NCBI GenBank assembly: GCA_015064855.1
Contig: SVRK01000010.1
Span: forward strand, 1-51,642
From: Oscillospiraceae bacterium
Lineage (GTDB): Bacteria > Bacillota > Clostridia > Oscillospirales > CAG-272
DNA length: 51,642 nucleotides
Direction: 5' to 3'
Shown here: one piece after another, positions 42,901 through 50,963 of the stretch
Layout of the letters: each line of letters begins with the position of its first letter
Position numbering within the stretch: position 1 is the first letter of the stretch
Made by a program: the position numbers and the translations under genes
Notes under the pieces: model-generated
Told to the model about the DNA's origin: nothing
Databases searched by the model: none
What the model saw: the letters and a program-made list of their open reading frames with translations, nothing else

Positions 42901-45900
42901 TGAGCAATATCTACAACCTCTACCCACTTACCGGAACGGTATACCTTGCTGAAATTCTTAAACACATTTTTTAAATGTGCAAGCGTTCCACAAAGTCTAC
43001 GGAGCTCTGTAATAGATAATTCCCTCTCTGTACTTGCTTGGTCTCTAAAATACTCTATATTTTCCCTTATTTGCTCACTATATACGTCAGTGAGGAGCTC
43101 GTTTTCCTTAGTGTACCAAGGAGCTAATTCAACAACTATCTCCCTGGCTGATGAAAGGTTGATATTTCCTCTGACTTGTAGCTTGCCTATCTTTGGAATT
43201 ATATTCTTAAACTCTTCAAATTTCGGTTGTTGAGCAGTTGAATATTTGTGATTTTTAATATCTCGGTTTATCTCTATTACCTGGTGTATGATAGCAAGCT
43301 CGGCACGTAGTCGGTTCTCATCCTGCTTAAACTCTTTTCGATATTCCCTGTGCTTTTCAAGCGCCCTTTGGTGCTTGTTAATTACATTAGCAAGCTTTGA
43401 CGCCAGCTCGTCATCCGTTTGGTTCTCCTCAAGAATTTGGAAAATATCGTCAGCAAGCTTCTTTTTTGCTTCCTCATATTCTTCCTTACCCATTCGATCA
43501 GAAAGCCTTTGTCCCTGCTCCTCGTCTATGTATTTCTTTGTGTTCTCATAAACTTGGTTAATTTCATTGAGCGCATCAAAATCATCAATCGCTAATATGT
43601 TAAATCCAAGCTCGTTAAGCTTCAAGGCTGCATCCTTAATAAGAATAGCATTATCGCCCTCTCTTGCTTTCCACCTGGATGTAATTTTTAGCTTATCCCT
43701 CTTGTCAATGCGTTCCTCTATTGATGACAAATCAAGCTTGTGCATAACGGACTTAAGGACTGTTTCAGTTTTGTAAACATTAGAATCTCCCAAGACTATA
43801 TTTTGCATTATCTTCTGTGCAATATAGCTTGAAAAGCCTTTTTTATCATATCCGTTTACAGAATTAACCTTAGAAAATACAGTTGAAATAATGCTCTTTT
43901 GTGCATCCTTAGTCAAAAATGCAACATCGTCGCCGAGATTTTCAAGAATGCCCGAGCCATCAATAGCATCACGTATAAGCTGTCTTACCTTTCCCTTGCC
44001 GGTATAACCACCTTTACGGCTTGTATATTCTGCCTCGGATTCCTTTCGCGCCCTCTCCGCTTGTTCAAATCGTTCCTCGTTAGTTGCATTATCATTTTCG
44101 TATCGAGTTTCTGTCTCAAGCGTACCTGTTTCGTCAAGCAAAGCATTGAAATTATCCTTGCGCGCCTGTTCTGCATCCTTCCTTTGCTGCATTTCTTCAA
44201 ACACAGGATTAGGAATTGAAACATGTATACCATTCTCCGCCTCTTCAAAAACAATATCGTCATTTGAGGATTTAGGCTTAGAATAGCGGATATCAGGGTT
44301 GTCCCCATCAAATGTGCCAATATTGTCCGTTGCGGATTTTATCTGTTTGGAGTCAAATATAACATATGCATTTCCTTCGATTCCGGTTTTTGAATCCTCG
44401 CCAGGAACAATCAAGCAATCATAATTGTTTTCTTTAAGCCAATTTTGGAAATTGTCTTCATTTACGCTAAACAACACTGAGTAATCCTTTTTACCATTTT
44501 CAAGAATAACATCCTCGTCATTCATCATCTCTTGGGCATATTCTTGTGCTTCTGGAGAACCAAGACCATGCTTCTTTCTATATGCATATCTTGTCCTTCC
44601 TCTTTCGTCGTAATCGTAAATTAGAAAGTCTCTCATCTGCTCATCGGTTATATTACCAACATCAAATACTTTCTCAGCTTTTATATATGCCTCAACTACT
44701 CTTTCCTTGCCTCCTCGCTCTTCGGTTCTACGCGAAGCAAAGCTATCGGCAATTTCTTTGTTATCAACAAAATAAAAGCCTTCTCCTAAATGACTTGTTT
44801 GTATTTTTTCATTCTTGAATGTGTAAAATTCTGCATTAGTACCATGATATAGCACCTTTGGCGTGCCATCTTCATTTAAAAATGCTTTATTTACAGGTTT
44901 GGGATTAAAATCTTTATCATATTGCTTGACAATTTTGAATAAATCGGATATACTATAGATGGTAGCAAGTTCGCCCTCAGTTAAGCCTTCCTTATGGAAG
45001 AGAACACTGTTAGGCAAGTTTGCTACTTTTGTTATATCCTTCAATTTGTATGCTCGTGTAAACACTTCTCTTTCGTTGTTTGAAAGAGCTTCCTCCACAT
45101 ACAACTTCAAAAGATATTTTTCGCCAAGCTCTTCGTATATAGTATAAAAGCTATGCATAAACGAGGTGTTTGGCATTTTACTTTTACTATTGGGCAACGA
45201 AATTACCGTGTCTAAATAAACTGCATTTTCAACAATAGCATTTATATCGTTCACTGCGATATTTGATTTTTTATCTCCGACTGATTGTATAGAAGTTTCT
45301 CCTCTAATATCTCTGCTCCAAGAAATTATTTTTCCAGTATCGATATTTTGATTTTTTCCAGCTTTGAAAATATTTGATGGCGAATGTTCTACAACTTTTG
45401 CTGTTGATTTATCCTCACTTCGCCAATCACCATACCAAGCACGGAAAAATGGAGACTTTATACCAAGTTCTTTGTAAAACTTACGCGCCCATTTCTCAGC
45501 TTTTTGAATATCTTCGCTTGTAAAATCGTTTACGCTTTTTTTCTTTCCATCTTGAGCGATGGTACGAAGAGTCTGCACATCTTGCAAGGTTATTTGTGCT
45601 TCATCGGTTGGCTTTTCCAACGAAGCAACCGACTTTCTCTCATTCTCAACCTCAGCGCCTTGCTCCTCATCCTCACGGCCGATTTGTGATATTCTCACAC
45701 CGCCCTGGCTCTTGTCTATGGCTTTACCAAATTTATTTACAAGCTTATTTAAATATCTTGCACTCTCTCGGTCCACCGAGGGATTTTTTATGCCCTCTCC
45801 CTGTAGGGGCAGGCGTCCTCGACTGTCCGTGCTTTTGGTTACAAGAGATTTTAACCCATTAAATATCTTTTTTGCAAGAGGTAAATTTCTCTCTGCAAGC

Positions 45901-47537
45901 TTGTTTATCGCATACTCGTCACCAAATACAACGCCGGCAAGGTCAGCTGTTAATTCCGTTCCTATAACGTATTCTCTTTTTTGTAAGCTCATATTTTTCG
46001 TTTGACCCTTGTAAGTCTCTCTTATTGCCTTTTCCCTTGCTTTAACGTCGCCTATTTTCTCCTTAAGAGCTGCAGGCGCCTTGGGGTCATTTGCTATCTC
46101 ATCAAGCGCTTTCGCCATTTCAGCATAAGCACGTGTCCCCTCGGTAATGTGCGCCACCTCATGTACAGCAACAAACTCGGCAATTTCCTCACCTGTAAAA
46201 GAAGCGTTATTGTTTATGTAGATAATTCCCTCGTCAGGATTATAAAGCGCGTTGTTTTTGCCTATCTTGTCGCTAATAACAACACTTGCCCTTTCCTTGA
46301 GCAAGCTCTCAATCGTACTCTTTGCCTTAGATGCACCCTCGCTAATTTGGGTGTCAGCTGATACAGGCGCATGCTCAAGCACTGCGGATATAGCCCTTAA
46401 ATTTGAGGACACTGCCCCATCATTCGAGTCAGCTCGCAAATCCATCTTAATGGAGCCATCGTCATTGAACGCATTTTTAAACGCGCCCATTCCGTCCATA
46501 TAGTTCTTTCGTGCAGTATCATCCATTGAGCTTAGCTCTCGTGATATGTCCGTTAGCGCATCATCAATAGCCTTGTCATACTTGGCGTTTTTGTTCGCAT
46601 CCTTGCCGTAGTTTTTTGATACCTCGCTTATATAACTAAACGACTCGTCAGCCCTCGAGGCTCTTATGCCACCTCTGGCGCTATTTCTCATAGCGTTAAC
46701 ACCGACGTTTGCACCACCAAATATGGAGCCAACAGTACCACCAAGCAAGAACGTACGTCCCAAGTTCGAAAGCGAAGCCGCCTCTTTGTAATTTTCACCG
46801 ATGTTTTTGTCTACTCCCGTTGCGAATTTAAGCGCAGGGTCAATAAGGTCAGCTGCAACCTCCTCGGCGCCCTCAGATATAAACGTTTCTGCAACCTTTC
46901 CAATACCCTTGGACGTAAACTTGCCAACCTTAGTCCCGGCAAGCGCCTTACCAACAAGCGATGTGCCATCACCAAGCACAAAACCGCCTATTTTCTCTGT
47001 CGCCGCCTCAACAGCACCGGTGCCGACACCATAAGCAAGTGACTGATAATATCCTGCTCCTTCGTTAAGCGCCGACTCCATAGCGTTACCACCCGCACTT
47101 GCGCCTGTCGTTGCCATACCTATTGTAGGACCTGCACCGGGAATAAACGAAAGAGCAACGGATGGAAGCATCCCTCCTATCGCCTCTCCTCCCTCTCGTA
47201 CAAAAGAGCCTACCTTGTTACCGTTAAAATACGAGTTCTCACGAATCAATTCAGCTCCTGGAGTATTACCGAGCAAATTGCCAACAACGTCATACGCAAT
47301 ATGATTGCCTATATTTTCCTTAGCTTCCTTACTAAAAAGCCCAACACCTGCACCAATGATACCGGCGCCTGCATCGTATACTCCCTCAGCAGCCTTGTAT
47401 AGACCTGTTCCCATACTAAGGCCTATGTCTTGATATGTCATTAAAGCTTTACCAAGCCAGCCAAGCTCATCGAGCTTCTTTTGCGCCTCGTTTTTCATTG
47501 GTCCCTTGAGCTTTTTTATTATGTTATCTATTGCCAT
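39984..47537 (-). CDS. Giant polyvalent phage protein (2517 residues) with metallopeptidase-like and ADP-ribosyltransferase-like domains
   Basis: The last and largest late gene. Approximate order: a Gly/Ala-rich N-terminus with amphipathic or membrane-active helices (about 20-290); a zincin-like segment with VAVHEVAHITEG (HExxH at 459-463); a repeat-encoded insert (about 571-584); an AWYGDWRS segment (near 700) and following region like large-polyvalent-protein domains (to about 850); an ART-PolyVal-like ADP-ribosyltransferase (about 890-1085; YHGTNAEFYTF, GEGFYFV, ending PDIRYSKPK); a long charged helical middle (about 1090-1600); and a C-terminal region with hydrophobic helices (about 1960-1990 and 2105-2130). 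Polyvalent proteins are packaged and injected to act on the host (named from Iyer and colleagues' family work). With the coiled-coil and membrane genes upstream it looks like a DNA-ejection protein. The ribosome site is caagaggtaaaaa. Confidence 0.8.
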   Translation of the reverse strand: MAIDNIIKKLKGPMKNEAQKKLDELGWLGKALMTYQDIGLSMGTGLYKAAEGVYDAGAGIIGAGVGLFSKEAKENIGNHIAYDVVGNLLGNTPGAELIRENSYFNGNKVGSFVREGGEAIGGMLPSVALSFIPGAGPTIGMATTGASAGGNAMESALNEGAGYYQSLAYGVGTGAVEAATEKIGGFVLGDGTSLVGKALAGTKVGKFTSKGIGKVAETFISEGAEEVAADLIDPALKFATGVDKNIGENYKEAASLSNLGRTFLLGGTVGSIFGGANVGVNAMRNSARGGIRASRADESFSYISEVSKNYGKDANKNAKYDKAIDDALTDISRELSSMDDTARKNYMDGMGAFKNAFNDDGSIKMDLRADSNDGAVSSNLRAISAVLEHAPVSADTQISEGASKAKSTIESLLKERASVVISDKIGKNNALYNPDEGIIYINNNASFTGEEIAEFVAVHEVAHITEGTRAYAEMAKALDEIANDPKAPAALKEKIGDVKAREKAIRETYKGQTKNMSLQKREYVIGTELTADLAGVVFGDEYAINKLAERNLPLAKKIFNGLKSLVTKSTDSRGRLPLQGEGIKNPSVDRESARYLNKLVNKFGKAIDKSQGGVRISQIGREDEEQGAEVENERKSVASLEKPTDEAQITLQDVQTLRTIAQDGKKKSVNDFTSEDIQKAEKWARKFYKELGIKSPFFRAWYGDWRSEDKSTAKVVEHSPSNIFKAGKNQNIDTGKIISWSRDIRGETSIQSVGDKKSNIAVNDINAIVENAVYLDTVISLPNSKSKMPNTSFMHSFYTIYEELGEKYLLKLYVEEALSNNEREVFTRAYKLKDITKVANLPNSVLFHKEGLTEGELATIYSISDLFKIVKQYDKDFNPKPVNKAFLNEDGTPKVLYHGTNAEFYTFKNEKIQTSHLGEGFYFVDNKEIADSFASRRTEERGGKERVVEAYIKAEKVFDVGNITDEQMRDFLIYDYDERGRTRYAYRKKHGLGSPEAQEYAQEMMNDEDVILENGKKDYSVLFSVNEDNFQNWLKENNYDCLIVPGEDSKTGIEGNAYVIFDSKQIKSATDNIGTFDGDNPDIRYSKPKSSNDDIVFEEAENGIHVSIPNPVFEEMQQRKDAEQARKDNFNALLDETGTLETETRYENDNATNEERFEQAERARKESEAEYTSRKGGYTGKGKVRQLIRDAIDGSGILENLGDDVAFLTKDAQKSIISTVFSKVNSVNGYDKKGFSSYIAQKIMQNIVLGDSNVYKTETVLKSVMHKLDLSSIEERIDKRDKLKITSRWKAREGDNAILIKDAALKLNELGFNILAIDDFDALNEINQVYENTKKYIDEEQGQRLSDRMGKEEYEEAKKKLADDIFQILEENQTDDELASKLANVINKHQRALEKHREYRKEFKQDENRLRAELAIIHQVIEINRDIKNHKYSTAQQPKFEEFKNIIPKIGKLQVRGNINLSSAREIVVELAPWYTKENELLTDVYSEQIRENIEYFRDQASTERELSITELRRLCGTLAHLKNVFKNFSKVYRSGKWVEVVDIAQKEFEILSEALESSTPLQKMLNRGQYLMSPLAVASIWDGNDPDGEFTRFVNDLQQGQVALSYDKMKIAKEIDKFFKKDKKLFDSLVSGKLKATCGMKVDLRSQTVEDVELPAINLVTLYLATRTMKDDFSLEKSGYALKVDNSGKYTYMSPVSKEAVKQAFESLPQPVKDLAMWIQNWNNTEGKRLKYEQDIRVNGVSNVLAGDYWHLKRLHFEGTNDMQKLFGTRGIGNHAFNKERVEITTTMLEVGNFIEEFLAHAEELLTYVHIDTTIKNFDKIMQANINPEPGGKYKSAKMLVDEQSFYHGAFTKKGKAQSAFDYMTQLGKDIVKVDKDSDPFNAIVGAMRKGYASFVLGANVKVLATQASSLIAGFGELNATSILYGTTGILNPANYKKLWQETAKYCPWAEVRRYENGATKAMTLTDKLGKLGEIFSKPIEFVDSVMVMLEFLACQREAQARFGLKIGTEENKIKAGELLQELGLKTQQNQYASTRSAAIRSQNEIMKGFTMFKTDAHMVLSGFCQNIVACSVLENKIKLAMKNGDKAKVAELEKLRNQARKKVGKYTAVVILSCAYMTLLARLFNAFYHQDEDDELTFWDILKDVFGNFLGMFPVVSEISSFLMDGFEVNNVFYGTFNDVLGAVNDVIDMVKDAADGKEITSEKRNTVARNAIYAVGQVFGAPTKNIYKLAKGVTDIVSPSFGDRVDSWFKEPSEKSLEEKIEAGIEKGDDKAVSASLDLLYGKYDLELEDAVLRREYDRLMRLEMTKSDEDEENGVKYTPLEAKIPDSIKVDEEEVELLQKDINVFKNAFKELEKSQANVVKTLPYKKLSDEQRAYALRKISQYYLEDTKYTYTGEKSNFAYYAKVVGIEDMALIVAYAKNLKGDAEQSRREKIEAYIKSLRLNKVQTSLALRCLGYSDKENDEMVMSYVKKCYLLTKTEREELYEKVKPKEEEESSSTSTKASSTKKVQFVFN
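45793..45829. repeat. Dispersed repeat in frame inside the polyvalent gene
   Basis: Includes tgtaggggcaggcgtcctcg then actgtccg (45802-45829), matching the unit in the DUF1064 gene. On the minus strand it encodes DSRGRLPLQGEG between the metallopeptidase-like and later domains. Confidence 0.85.
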
Positions 47538-47574
47538 TTTTTACCTCTTGTATATCGTGGTCAATTATTTTTTT

Positions 47575-48690
47575 CTATTTTTTTAGCATAGCTATATACT
47601 TAGTCTTCAGATTGCTTACTCTTTCTATTTCAGATTCGTCCGCCGAGGCCGGTTCAAAACTGTCTATTAACTCTATAGCCCTCTGCTTGCTAATTGCTTT
47701 GCCATAAACAACAGCTATATACACCGCTTTTATGGCATCTTCATCACCATTTTTTATTGCTTGAGCGATAGTAGCTGATACATTCTTCTTTATTTCTTGA
47801 CTAGTGTTATTCGCAAGTTGCTTTTGTGCAAAAGAGGATATCGAAATAGCTCCGCTCTCATACTGTCCTAGTATAGAGTTGTACTTAGATATTAATTCTT
47901 CCTTATTTTTTTCTTTTCCTAGCAACTCGATATAATCCTTAACGCTAACATCAACGTGCTCCCCGGCACGCTCATAAGCATTCATTAGCTCATCGTAACC
48001 GATTACTCCGTTCCCATAATTCGTTATCGCCGCCGATAGCTCTGCATCCGCTTTTTGATTTTCAACGTTTTTGTAAGCGTTTTTTAAGCTATCTCTTATA
48101 TACTCCTCGCTAGCGTTGTAGTAAGAATCAAGAGCGTTCTTGTCAATTACGCCGTCCAGGTATTGCTGTAGGTAATCCTCAAAATTCGCTTCTGCTTCCG
48201 TCTTTTCCTTGTCCCTCTTTTCTTCCTCGGCTAATACACGCTTAGCGCTAATATCTGCTATCGCAGAGTTTGTCGAAGCCTTCGATTCGGTAAGCGCCTG
48301 ACTATAAGCAGAAAACACATCATTTTTTGCATTGTCATTAGCTTGTATAATACCGGCTCGCGCAGCTGCCCCCTTGGCATAAAGGTCAATCAAATCACTT
48401 TGTGATGCACCTGTGGTTATCCCCTGCATTTTAGCCAGGTCCTCTGCCTTTTTTTCAGCCTTTTCGCTTGCTACGTAATTATCACGCAAAGCACTTGCCT
48501 TCTGTTCACTTAACCTTGCCTCTGCATCCTGACGTTGGCGAAGGAGTTCAGCCTCTTTAAGGTATTGATTATAGAGGGCGCGGTTCTCCTGCTCATCAAA
48601 GGCAGACAAGGTTTCGCCCTCCTTTGGCACCTTTACCTGCTTGTTATTTTTCAACCAATCCTGATAGTCCTTAATTGTTACATCAACCAT
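47575..48690 (-). CDS. Coiled-coil late phage protein, possibly an internal virion protein
   Basis: A 371-residue, Ala/Glu/Lys-rich, mostly helical protein with no signal peptide. Residues about 35-190 form long charged helices (YLKEAELLRQRQDAEARLSE). Two similar segments around LQQYLDGVIDKNALDSYYN and AAITNYGNGVIGYDELMNAY (about 165-260) look like a weak internal repeat, with a third near LGQYESGAISISSFAQ. It precedes the polyvalent gene in the late operon and overlaps the 48683 gene by 8 bases. Helical proteins next to giant ejection proteins are often internal head or ejection components; this is inference. Confidence 0.65.
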   Translation of the reverse strand: MVDVTIKDYQDWLKNNKQVKVPKEGETLSAFDEQENRALYNQYLKEAELLRQRQDAEARLSEQKASALRDNYVASEKAEKKAEDLAKMQGITTGASQSDLIDLYAKGAAARAGIIQANDNAKNDVFSAYSQALTESKASTNSAIADISAKRVLAEEEKRDKEKTEAEANFEDYLQQYLDGVIDKNALDSYYNASEEYIRDSLKNAYKNVENQKADAELSAAITNYGNGVIGYDELMNAYERAGEHVDVSVKDYIELLGKEKNKEELISKYNSILGQYESGAISISSFAQKQLANNTSQEIKKNVSATIAQAIKNGDEDAIKAVYIAVVYGKAISKQRAIELIDSFEPASADESEIERVSNLKTKYIAMLKK

Positions 48691-49636
48691 TTTCTATGCA
48701 CTCCTCTCTATTGCCTTCTTCTGTAGGGGAGGTTATTCCCCTTTGAGGGGAAATGTCACAATGCGACAAAAGGGTTGCTGCCCCGCAAGGGTCTACCCTC
48801 CCGTCTTGTGCTTTTACCTCAGCACAAGCCTTAAATTTCTGCAAAATATCAATCTTGCGTATTTTGTTATGGCGATAATCATTAACGAGCCACATACAGC
48901 TCATATACATTTGCATTACTCCCCCTGCAACATACATAACAATCTGCAGAGTGTTCCAAATTATTGATGCAACGTCAACCTCGCTAACCAACGTAACGCC
49001 AAAGTAGCCAAACACGATGGCCATAATAGCTCGTATAACTAAATCCGTTGCATTTTGTCCCGAGGTATATTGCTTTTTGGTTTTACCAAAGTTGAATGGG
49101 TCGTCAGCATTTGCTCCCTCCGCTGTAAGATTAGATGCAGTCAGTGGCTTGATTGATAGATTCACCGCCTTTTTATACGCCTTCATCTTTTTTCTGTAGA
49201 TTTTTTTGGCACTCGCATCAAGCGTTGGTTCTTTGCTTACTCCGTCGTCATCAAAGCACTCTTTATAACTAAGACCCTCGCGCGCTAAAATTTTACACCT
49301 GATTTTTTTGATTTCTCTTTTGGTTTCGCTCTCGCAGTACTCGTCGAGTTGGTCAATGTAAGGCGCTATTTCGTCAACCGTTTCGCTATGCAATTTTTCG
49401 GTTGCAACAGTTCTTTCGTCACTCTCGCCTCTTTGTATACCGATTGAGCGGAAAATACCGTTTATAAGTATGCCTACAATCATAGAAAGCACACCCGTTG
49501 CGATTATCTCACCAACAGTCTTTCCCGTCTGTTGGATGCGGATAAGAGAACTCGTAATATACACAAGGGATATAAGGACTACCGCAACATAGCCTGCGTT
49601 TTTATAAAAAATCTCAACAAACGTTTTCTTTTTCAT
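48683..49636 (-). CDS. Late phage membrane protein with a repeat-encoded C-terminus
   Basis: A 317-residue protein with hydrophobic segments at about 13-32, 42-64, 200-222 and 228-250 flanking a charged middle (about 70-190) rich in Glu/Lys. Residues about 279-305 (DGRVDPCGAATLLSHCDISP and following) are encoded by a palindromic repeat, and only about ten residues (GNREECIENG) follow before the stop. The natural C-terminus therefore appears extended by the repeat. Three consecutive membrane proteins (this, 49640 and 50059) suggest a membrane complex in entry or lysis. No family recognised. Confidence 0.65.
   Translation of the reverse strand: MKKKTFVEIFYKNAGYVAVVLISLVYITSSLIRIQQTGKTVGEIIATGVLSMIVGILINGIFRSIGIQRGESDERTVATEKLHSETVDEIAPYIDQLDEYCESETKREIKKIRCKILAREGLSYKECFDDDGVSKEPTLDASAKKIYRKKMKAYKKAVNLSIKPLTASNLTAEGANADDPFNFGKTKKQYTSGQNATDLVIRAIMAIVFGYFGVTLVSEVDVASIIWNTLQIVMYVAGGVMQMYMSCMWLVNDYRHNKIRKIDILQKFKACAEVKAQDGRVDPCGAATLLSHCDISPQRGITSPTEEGNREECIENG
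48721..48803. repeat. Dispersed repeat in frame inside the membrane-protein gene
   Basis: Begins ctgtaggggaggttattccc, continues ctttgaggggaaatgtcaca, atgcgacaaaagggttgctg and ccccgcaagggtctaccctc. The core matches the reverse complement of 4577-4640 in the chromosomal repeat cluster. Confidence 0.85.
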
Positions 49637-49639
49637 ACA

Positions 49640-50062
49640 TTATACCCTTCCTGATAATCTGTTAAATGCCTCCTCCATTGCATCAGCGTTGGCGTTGGCA
49701 CTTTTTTGGATTAATAAATCTGTTTTTATCTTTTTTATAAGCATCATAATTAAAATGTCGGCAATTTCTCCGATAAGTGCAAGGAATGAGAAAATCAAAA
49801 GGTCGTTGAGCAAAGCTTCGAAAAGATATGAGAGTAAAAACACAACTCCGAAAACAAAAATCCGTGAGTTGATTTTTAATTTCCCCATCAACTTGATAAC
49901 AACAATAACCGTAATAATCACAATTCCGGCACTTATTTTCACCTTGTCGGGAACAGTCTTAACATATTTTTCTTGATGTATTAAGAAAAACGTAAGAGCT
50001 GGGCCAATGGATGCAAAAAACGATGCAATGTATAATAAAACTATTAAAATTCTAGCTTTCAT
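49640..50062 (-). CDS. Small multi-pass membrane protein, possible holin
   Basis: A 140-residue protein with about four hydrophobic helices (about 4-27, 41-60, 70-90 and 92-112) and a charged C-terminal tail (KSANANADAMEEAFNRLSGR). Size and topology allow a holin, but no endolysin gene is visible nearby and the neighbours are also membrane proteins, so a structural or entry role is equally possible. Ribosome site aaagggagacgaag; the start overlaps the end of the upstream gene by 4 bases. Confidence 0.55.
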   Translation of the reverse strand: MKARILIVLLYIASFFASIGPALTFFLIHQEKYVKTVPDKVKISAGIVIITVIVVIKLMGKLKINSRIFVFGVVFLLSYLFEALLNDLLIFSFLALIGEIADILIMMLIKKIKTDLLIQKSANANADAMEEAFNRLSGRV

Positions 50063-50673
50063 TCTTCGTCTCCCTTTTTCAGCTTGTTAAGGAGCAACGT
50101 CATCTTTTTGCCCTTGCCTGAGCGCACTATTTCTGTGTTTGCCGAAAACCCAAGAACTATTACCTGCGCCATTGTTTCAATCGTTTTGCTTTGCTCTGCT
50201 ATTTGTTTTTCAAGCGTAGGCACGTTTTTAACCGAGTTCTCTATTTTTTCTATATTTTCGCGCATGATTTCATTGCTTTTTTCAACACTTTGGTTTCGTT
50301 CCTCGTCTTTTTTTGAAAAAGAAGCTATTAAATTCTTTATAGCTGATATTGCCCGAGCAAGAGGGGCAAGCGCCAAACAACTTGTTACAACAGCTGCACA
50401 AACGCCTGCAACCACAGGCACAATTTTTTCCTTTATGTAGGTTTTTAGGTCAAGGTCCTCTTCGCTTGGTGCATTATCATTTTGGGCAGTTTCGCTCTCT
50501 TGTGACGTCGAGACGCCGTCCTCTACAATTACCGCTTCGCTATCCGTGACGCTCTCATTCTCCGTAGTATCTACGGCTAAAAGCTCTTCTGCTCCACCTG
50601 TAAAGCGGAAGACAAACACAAAAAGCAAGGTAAAAGCCAATACAATTCCTATTGTTATCAGTGTCTTTTTCAT
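50059..50673 (-). CDS. Late phage membrane protein with acidic linker and coiled coil
   Basis: A 204-residue protein. An N-terminal hydrophobic helix (about 4-24) is followed by a Glu/Ser/Thr/Asp-rich linker (about 30-75), a second hydrophobic stretch (about 88-110, VVAGVCAAVVTSCLALAPLA) and a coiled-coil segment (about 120-178; ENIEKIENSVKNVPTLEKQI). The layout, with an exposed acidic region between two membrane segments, fits a membrane-spanning scaffold. Both ends overlap neighbours by 4 bases. Function not recognised. Confidence 0.6.
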   Translation of the reverse strand: MKKTLITIGIVLAFTLLFVFVFRFTGGAEELLAVDTTENESVTDSEAVIVEDGVSTSQESETAQNDNAPSEEDLDLKTYIKEKIVPVVAGVCAAVVTSCLALAPLARAISAIKNLIASFSKKDEERNQSVEKSNEIMRENIEKIENSVKNVPTLEKQIAEQSKTIETMAQVIVLGFSANTEIVRSGKGKKMTLLLNKLKKGDEE

Positions 50674-50960
50674 AATTCTTCTTCCTCCGTTTTTTCGGCT
50701 TTGTAGATAGGCACAATATAGCCGTTTTCTACTTTGTAGCCGAGAATAGCCTTCTCCAGTGGGAGAAGGGGGACCGCGTTAGCGGTGGATGAGGTGTTCC
50801 CATCCTTCAAGGGATATTTTCCAATCTTCCTAAAATCCTTATAGGTTGGATTTGTTTTTACTCTTTTCTTTCCATTTTCGTCTATGTACTCGATTTTGTT
50901 TTCGGTATTTTTTATCAAAGCCCCATTTTCAAGGCTATAAACGTTTTCATATGGTAGCAT
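50670..50960 (-). CDS. Small late phage protein with repeat-encoded centre
   Basis: A 96-residue protein. Residues about 1-48 (starting MLPYENVYSLENGALIKNTE) and 73-96 (GYKVENGYIVPIYKAEKTEE) look like ordinary phage sequence, while about 50-72 (DGNTSSTANAVPLLPLEKAI) are encoded by a GC-rich palindromic repeat. The reading frame is kept through the insert. The repeat-free protein would be about 70 residues. Ribosome site ggaggtaaaaa. It sits directly after the tail-fibre-like gene. Confidence 0.65.
   Translation of the reverse strand: MLPYENVYSLENGALIKNTENKIEYIDENGKKRVKTNPTYKDFRKIGKYPLKDGNTSSTANAVPLLPLEKAILGYKVENGYIVPIYKAEKTEEEEL
50749..50797. repeat. Dispersed repeat in frame inside the 96-residue protein gene
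   Basis: Reads agccttctccagtgggagaa then gggggaccgcgttagcggtg and gatgaggtg. It resembles the reverse complement of 5018-5064 (caccTCATCCGTC... arm). Confidence 0.8.
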
Positions 50961-50963
50961 TTT

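Noticed and set aside
45559..46005. 148-codon plus-strand open frame opposite the polyvalent gene
   Set aside because: It is antisense to a continuous 2517-codon frame, with no promoter or ribosome site, and includes the repeat at 45793.
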